From: Deltaproteobacteria bacterium
Lineage (GTDB): Bacteria; Desulfobacterota_B; Binatia; Binatales; Binataceae
NCBI GenBank assembly: GCA_021827465.1
Contig: JAKAVX010000065.1
Span: forward strand, 1-9,340
Length of the DNA: 9,340 nt
Reading direction: 5' to 3'
Under the pieces are notes generated by a model. The model was given only the letters and a program-made list of their open reading frames with translations, made no database searches and was not told where the DNA came from. Of the stretch, positions 7,003-9,340 are shown one piece after another; position 1 is the stretch's first letter; every line of letters starts with the position of its first letter. A program made the position numbers and the translations under genes.

Positions 7003-8313
7003 ATGGACGGACTGACTGAAACCCTTAACTGGCTCTATTCCCTGGAAGTGCGCGGCGAGATTTACAAGCTCGAGCGGATGGAGGCCGCGCTTTCGCTGAT
7101 CGGCAACCCGCATCTGAGGCTCGCCGCGGTTCATATCGCGGGGACCAAGGGCAAGGGCTCGGTTGCCGCGATGCTCGACAGTTGTCTTCGTGCGGCAGGG
7201 CTCAAGACGGGCCTCTATACCAAGCCTCACCTGGTAAACCTTTCGGAACGCACCCGCCTCAACGGCGGCGAGATTCCCGCGCGCCTGTTGCTCGATTACA
7301 TCCGTCGCCTGCGCGCGATTTTCGAAAGCGCCGGCCTTGGCCTGACTTTCTTCGAATTCACCGTGGCGTTGATGTTCCTGTATTTCGCGGAAGCAGGCGT
7401 AGACGTAGCGGTGATCGAGACTGGACTTGGCGGGCGGCTCGATTCGACCAACGTAGTGCGTCCATTTCTCAGCGTGATCACGCCGATCGGATTCGACCAC
7501 ATGGAGTATCTCGGCTACACGATCCCGGCGATAGCCTCGGAAAAGGGCGGGATTATCAAGCCAGGAGTCCCGGTGGTAATCGGCGCGCGCGATCCCGAGG
7601 CGCGAACCACGCTGCTTTCGATCGCGGCGCAGCGCCAGAGCGCGGTTCGGCTGGTCGAGCGCGACTTTCACTTCAGTTCGCACGCGCCGGCCCATCGGGT
7701 TGACTATCAGGGACTCGGGCTTCGGCTTGACGACGTGGAAATCGGGCTTGCGGGGCCCTTCCAGCACGAGAACGCGGCGATTGCGCTCGCGGCGCTGGAA
7801 ACGATGAGAACGCAGGGATGGCCGATAAGCGAGGAGGCTATCCGGCGGGGAATGCGCGATGTCGATTGGCCGGGCCGGTTCGACATCGTCTCGAAGAGCC
7901 CGCTTGTGATTATAGATTGCGCGCACAATGAGCTGAGCGTTTCGGCGCTTCTGGAGAGCCTGGATGTCGAACTGGGCCGCAACGTCAAGCCGCGGCTCGT
8001 GTTCGGATGCCTTGCGGACAAGGACTGGAAGCGGATGGGAGAGCTGCTCGGACCGCGGGTCCGCGATGTCGTACTGACGCGGGTAAAGCCGAAGCGCCCG
8101 CTCGATCCGCAAAATCTCGTTCCGGTGTTCTCGCGCCACGCGCCGACCAGGGTCGAGCCCGACGCAATGAGGGCGATCGATCTCGTGATGAACGAAAGTG
8201 GCCGCGAGGACGTGGTTCTTGTGACCGGTTCCGTGTATCTTGTCGGCGAAATTTACGGATACTTTCTGGCCCGGCAGGGCCGCACAGGACTGTTTCCTGA
8301 GGCTAACGCTTAA
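7003..8313 (+). CDS. folC: Folylpolyglutamate synthase / dihydrofolate synthase
   Basis: 436 aa from ATG 7003, the usual length. A Mur-ligase-family enzyme that adds glutamate to dihydropteroate and to folates in an ATP-dependent reaction in the cytoplasm. Motifs are LNWLYSLEVRG (8-18) and LERM (23-26), the P-loop GTKGKGS (47-53), LYTKPHLVNLSER (71-83) with the substrate lid, ETGLGGRLDSTN (139-150), TPIGFDHMEYLG (160-171), ASEKGGIIKPGVP (178-190) with the lysine usually carbamylated, and IDCAHNELS (304-312). The P-loop has Lys where GTNGKGS is most common, and the late motif has Glu where DxAHNP is usual. ATG 6955 would add 16 residues with a GAGAG-type site, but homologues begin near residue 1 as numbered here; ATG 7003 has only a close AAGG (2-nt spacing). 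Sequence alone does not show whether both activities are present. The 3' end probably overlaps lptD. Confidence 0.95.
   Translation: MDGLTETLNWLYSLEVRGEIYKLERMEAALSLIGNPHLRLAAVHIAGTKGKGSVAAMLDSCLRAAGLKTGLYTKPHLVNLSERTRLNGGEIPARLLLDYIRRLRAIFESAGLGLTFFEFTVALMFLYFAEAGVDVAVIETGLGGRLDSTNVVRPFLSVITPIGFDHMEYLGYTIPAIASEKGGIIKPGVPVVIGARDPEARTTLLSIAAQRQSAVRLVERDFHFSSHAPAHRVDYQGLGLRLDDVEIGLAGPFQHENAAIALAALETMRTQGWPISEEAIRRGMRDVDWPGRFDIVSKSPLVIIDCAHNELSVSALLESLDVELGRNVKPRLVFGCLADKDWKRMGELLGPRVRDVVLTRVKPKRPLDPQNLVPVFSRHAPTRVEPDAMRAIDLVMNESGREDVVLVTGSVYLVGEIYGYFLARQGRTGLFPEANA
8286..8289 (+). promoter_or_regulatory. Candidate ribosome binding site for lptD CTG start
   Basis: AGGA lies seven bases before CTG 8297, inside the folC 3' end. 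It is the only Shine-Dalgarno-like string properly spaced to any in-frame candidate start that keeps the LptD signal peptide intact. Confidence 0.4.
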
Positions 8314-9340
8314 ATCGATCTGCGTCACCCTTGTTGCCGTGTGCGTGTTTTTTTCCACCGGACCGCTCCGAGCGGCGGCGAAAAAAACCGGGGCGAAGAC
8401 CGGTACTGAGAACACCGAGGGCATCCCGCCCGAGGTCGTCGCCCAGCACGAGGGGCCAATCCGGGTAACCGGCGACAAGACCATCTACGACTCGAGCACC
8501 GACTCGCTTATCGTGCGTGGACACGCGATGATGACGCAGGCCGCGACGGTTCTGACTGCCGACGAGATCGAGTTGTTCCGCAAGGAACACGTCGCCCACG
8601 CTATCGGCCATGTGCATATGACTGACCCGGAAGTGGAGCTTTGGGCGTCGCGCGCGGAAATAAATGTCCAGAAGGAAACCGCGACGCTGTATGACGCGAG
8701 GATCGTCGCCAAGCAGGGCACCTACAATCTCCAGGGCAAGAAGATCTACAAGAGCGAGGGCCAGAACTACACGGTCCTCGACGGCTTCTTCACCACCTGC
8801 CAGTGCGATGCGGGCGCGCCCGACTGGAGCGTCGCGGCCGACCGCCTCAACGTGCAACTTGGCTCGACCGGCTACGCGCACGGCGCCAGCTTCTCGATCC
8901 TCGGGCACAAGATGGGCACGATTCCCTACCTGCCGTTTCCCGCCAACACCGATCGGCACAGCGGCTTTCTGTCCGGGCGTGAGGGCGAGTCGGGGTTGCG
9001 CGGCTTTCAGTTCGTGCAGCCCTATTACCTTGCGATAAACAAGAGTTCCGACGCGACAGTCGCGCTCGACGTCGAGACTTCGCAACGTGTCGGCGGGCTT
9101 GGCGAATATCGCCTGACCAACGGAGCCGACGATTACCTGTGGGTGGACGGCGCCTTTTACGACGAAAGCCTGCGCTCCCAAGCCAACCGCCAGAGCGACA
9201 TTGTCGATGATCAGATCGCCGATCCGCACATCCCCATAGATCGCTATGGGCTGATCGGGGTAACGCGCGAGCATCTGACGCCCGATCTGACCGTCTACGG
9301 CGACGCGGTATCGGTCAGCGACAGCCTTTATCTGCGCGAG
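8297..9340 (+). CDS. lptD: LPS assembly protein LptD, N-terminal part (partial)
   Basis: 348 codons are visible and the frame is open to the window edge. LptD is the outer-membrane beta-barrel that, with LptE, inserts lipopolysaccharide into the outer leaflet. The N-terminus is a signal peptide: RLTLK, hydrophobic SICVTLVAVCVFFSTG, cleavage near RAAA/KK. Residues about 55-155 form the OstA/LptA-like beta-jellyroll (IRVTGDKTIYDSSTDSLIVRGHA, then repeated xxAxxxxLYDARIVAKQG-type strands). FTTCQCDAGAPDWSV (165-179) is a typical LptD junction with Cys168 and Cys170, followed by IPYLPFP and the start of the barrel (SGLRGFQFVQPYYL). No in-frame ATG or GTG precedes the hydrophobic core; upstream of the TGA-free stretch from 8225 only TTG 8240 and CTG 8297 are available. 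CTG has the better ribosome binding site, so I use it, with moderate certainty; GTG 8339 would destroy the signal peptide. Confidence 0.88.
   Translation, partial: MRLTLKSICVTLVAVCVFFSTGPLRAAAKKTGAKTGTENTEGIPPEVVAQHEGPIRVTGDKTIYDSSTDSLIVRGHAMMTQAATVLTADEIELFRKEHVAHAIGHVHMTDPEVELWASRAEINVQKETATLYDARIVAKQGTYNLQGKKIYKSEGQNYTVLDGFFTTCQCDAGAPDWSVAADRLNVQLGSTGYAHGASFSILGHKMGTIPYLPFPANTDRHSGFLSGREGESGLRGFQFVQPYYLAINKSSDATVALDVETSQRVGGLGEYRLTNGADDYLWVDGAFYDESLRSQANRQSDIVDDQIADPHIPIDRYGLIGVTREHLTPDLTVYGDAVSVSDSLYLRE
8347..8388. other. Imperfect hairpin with T7/A7 arms in the lptD signal region
   Basis: A run of seven T (8348-8354) pairs with a run of seven A (8381-8387), with flanking G-C pairs, around CCG/CGG and an inner CCGCT-CCG-AGCGG stem (8363-8375). 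That gives about 17 pairs with small internal bulges. It lies in the coding sequence for the end of the signal peptide. The T-run precedes the GC stem on both strands, so it is not an intrinsic terminator. Homopolymers of seven are also prone to slippage. Confidence 0.45.

Overview
The window holds the distal part of a tryptophan biosynthesis operon with acetyl-CoA carboxylase accD, then a short accessory insertion on the opposite strand, then folC and the start of lptD. All the large genes are housekeeping. LptD, the LPS export porin, points to a Gram-negative host. High G+C, abundant CG-rich codons and the order trpE-G-D-C-F-B-A-accD followed by folC suggest a deltaproteobacterial-grade lineage (Desulfobacterota, Myxococcota or Candidatus Binatota). 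That placement is inferred from gene order and composition and was not tested by a search.

Layout. 1-171 is the 3' end of trpE. 178-5223 carries trpG, trpD, trpC, trpF, trpB and trpA in one tightly packed plus-strand unit. trpG/trpD, trpD/trpC and trpC/trpF overlap by 4 nt, trpF/trpB by 20 nt, and trpB/trpA are 14 nt apart. accD (5229-6077) starts 5 nt after trpA. Together these encode every step from chorismate to tryptophan, plus the carboxyltransferase beta subunit for malonyl-CoA synthesis. The accD end carries a stem-loop across the stop codon, and a second very strong hairpin (6129-6161) lies between the converging accD and the minus-strand gene.

6184-6645 (minus) encodes a small secreted protein with a clear signal peptide and six cysteines in the mature part. 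Upstream of it is an AT-rich stretch (about 36% G+C over 6661-6780) with a candidate promoter and a perfect 7-bp hairpin in the predicted 5' leader. This cassette separates accD from folC, which are adjacent in some related bacteria as far as I recall.

folC (7003-8313) encodes folylpolyglutamate/dihydrofolate synthase. lptD begins inside the last codons of folC and runs off the right edge. Its signal peptide can only be completed from a CTG (8297) or a distant TTG (8240), because no in-frame ATG or GTG lies upstream of the hydrophobic core.

I see no tRNA, rRNA, CRISPR array, transposase, phage gene or recognisable defence system. The points most worth a second look are the unidentified secreted protein and its leader, the lptD start with its hairpin, and the paired GGCCGG stem-loops after accD.
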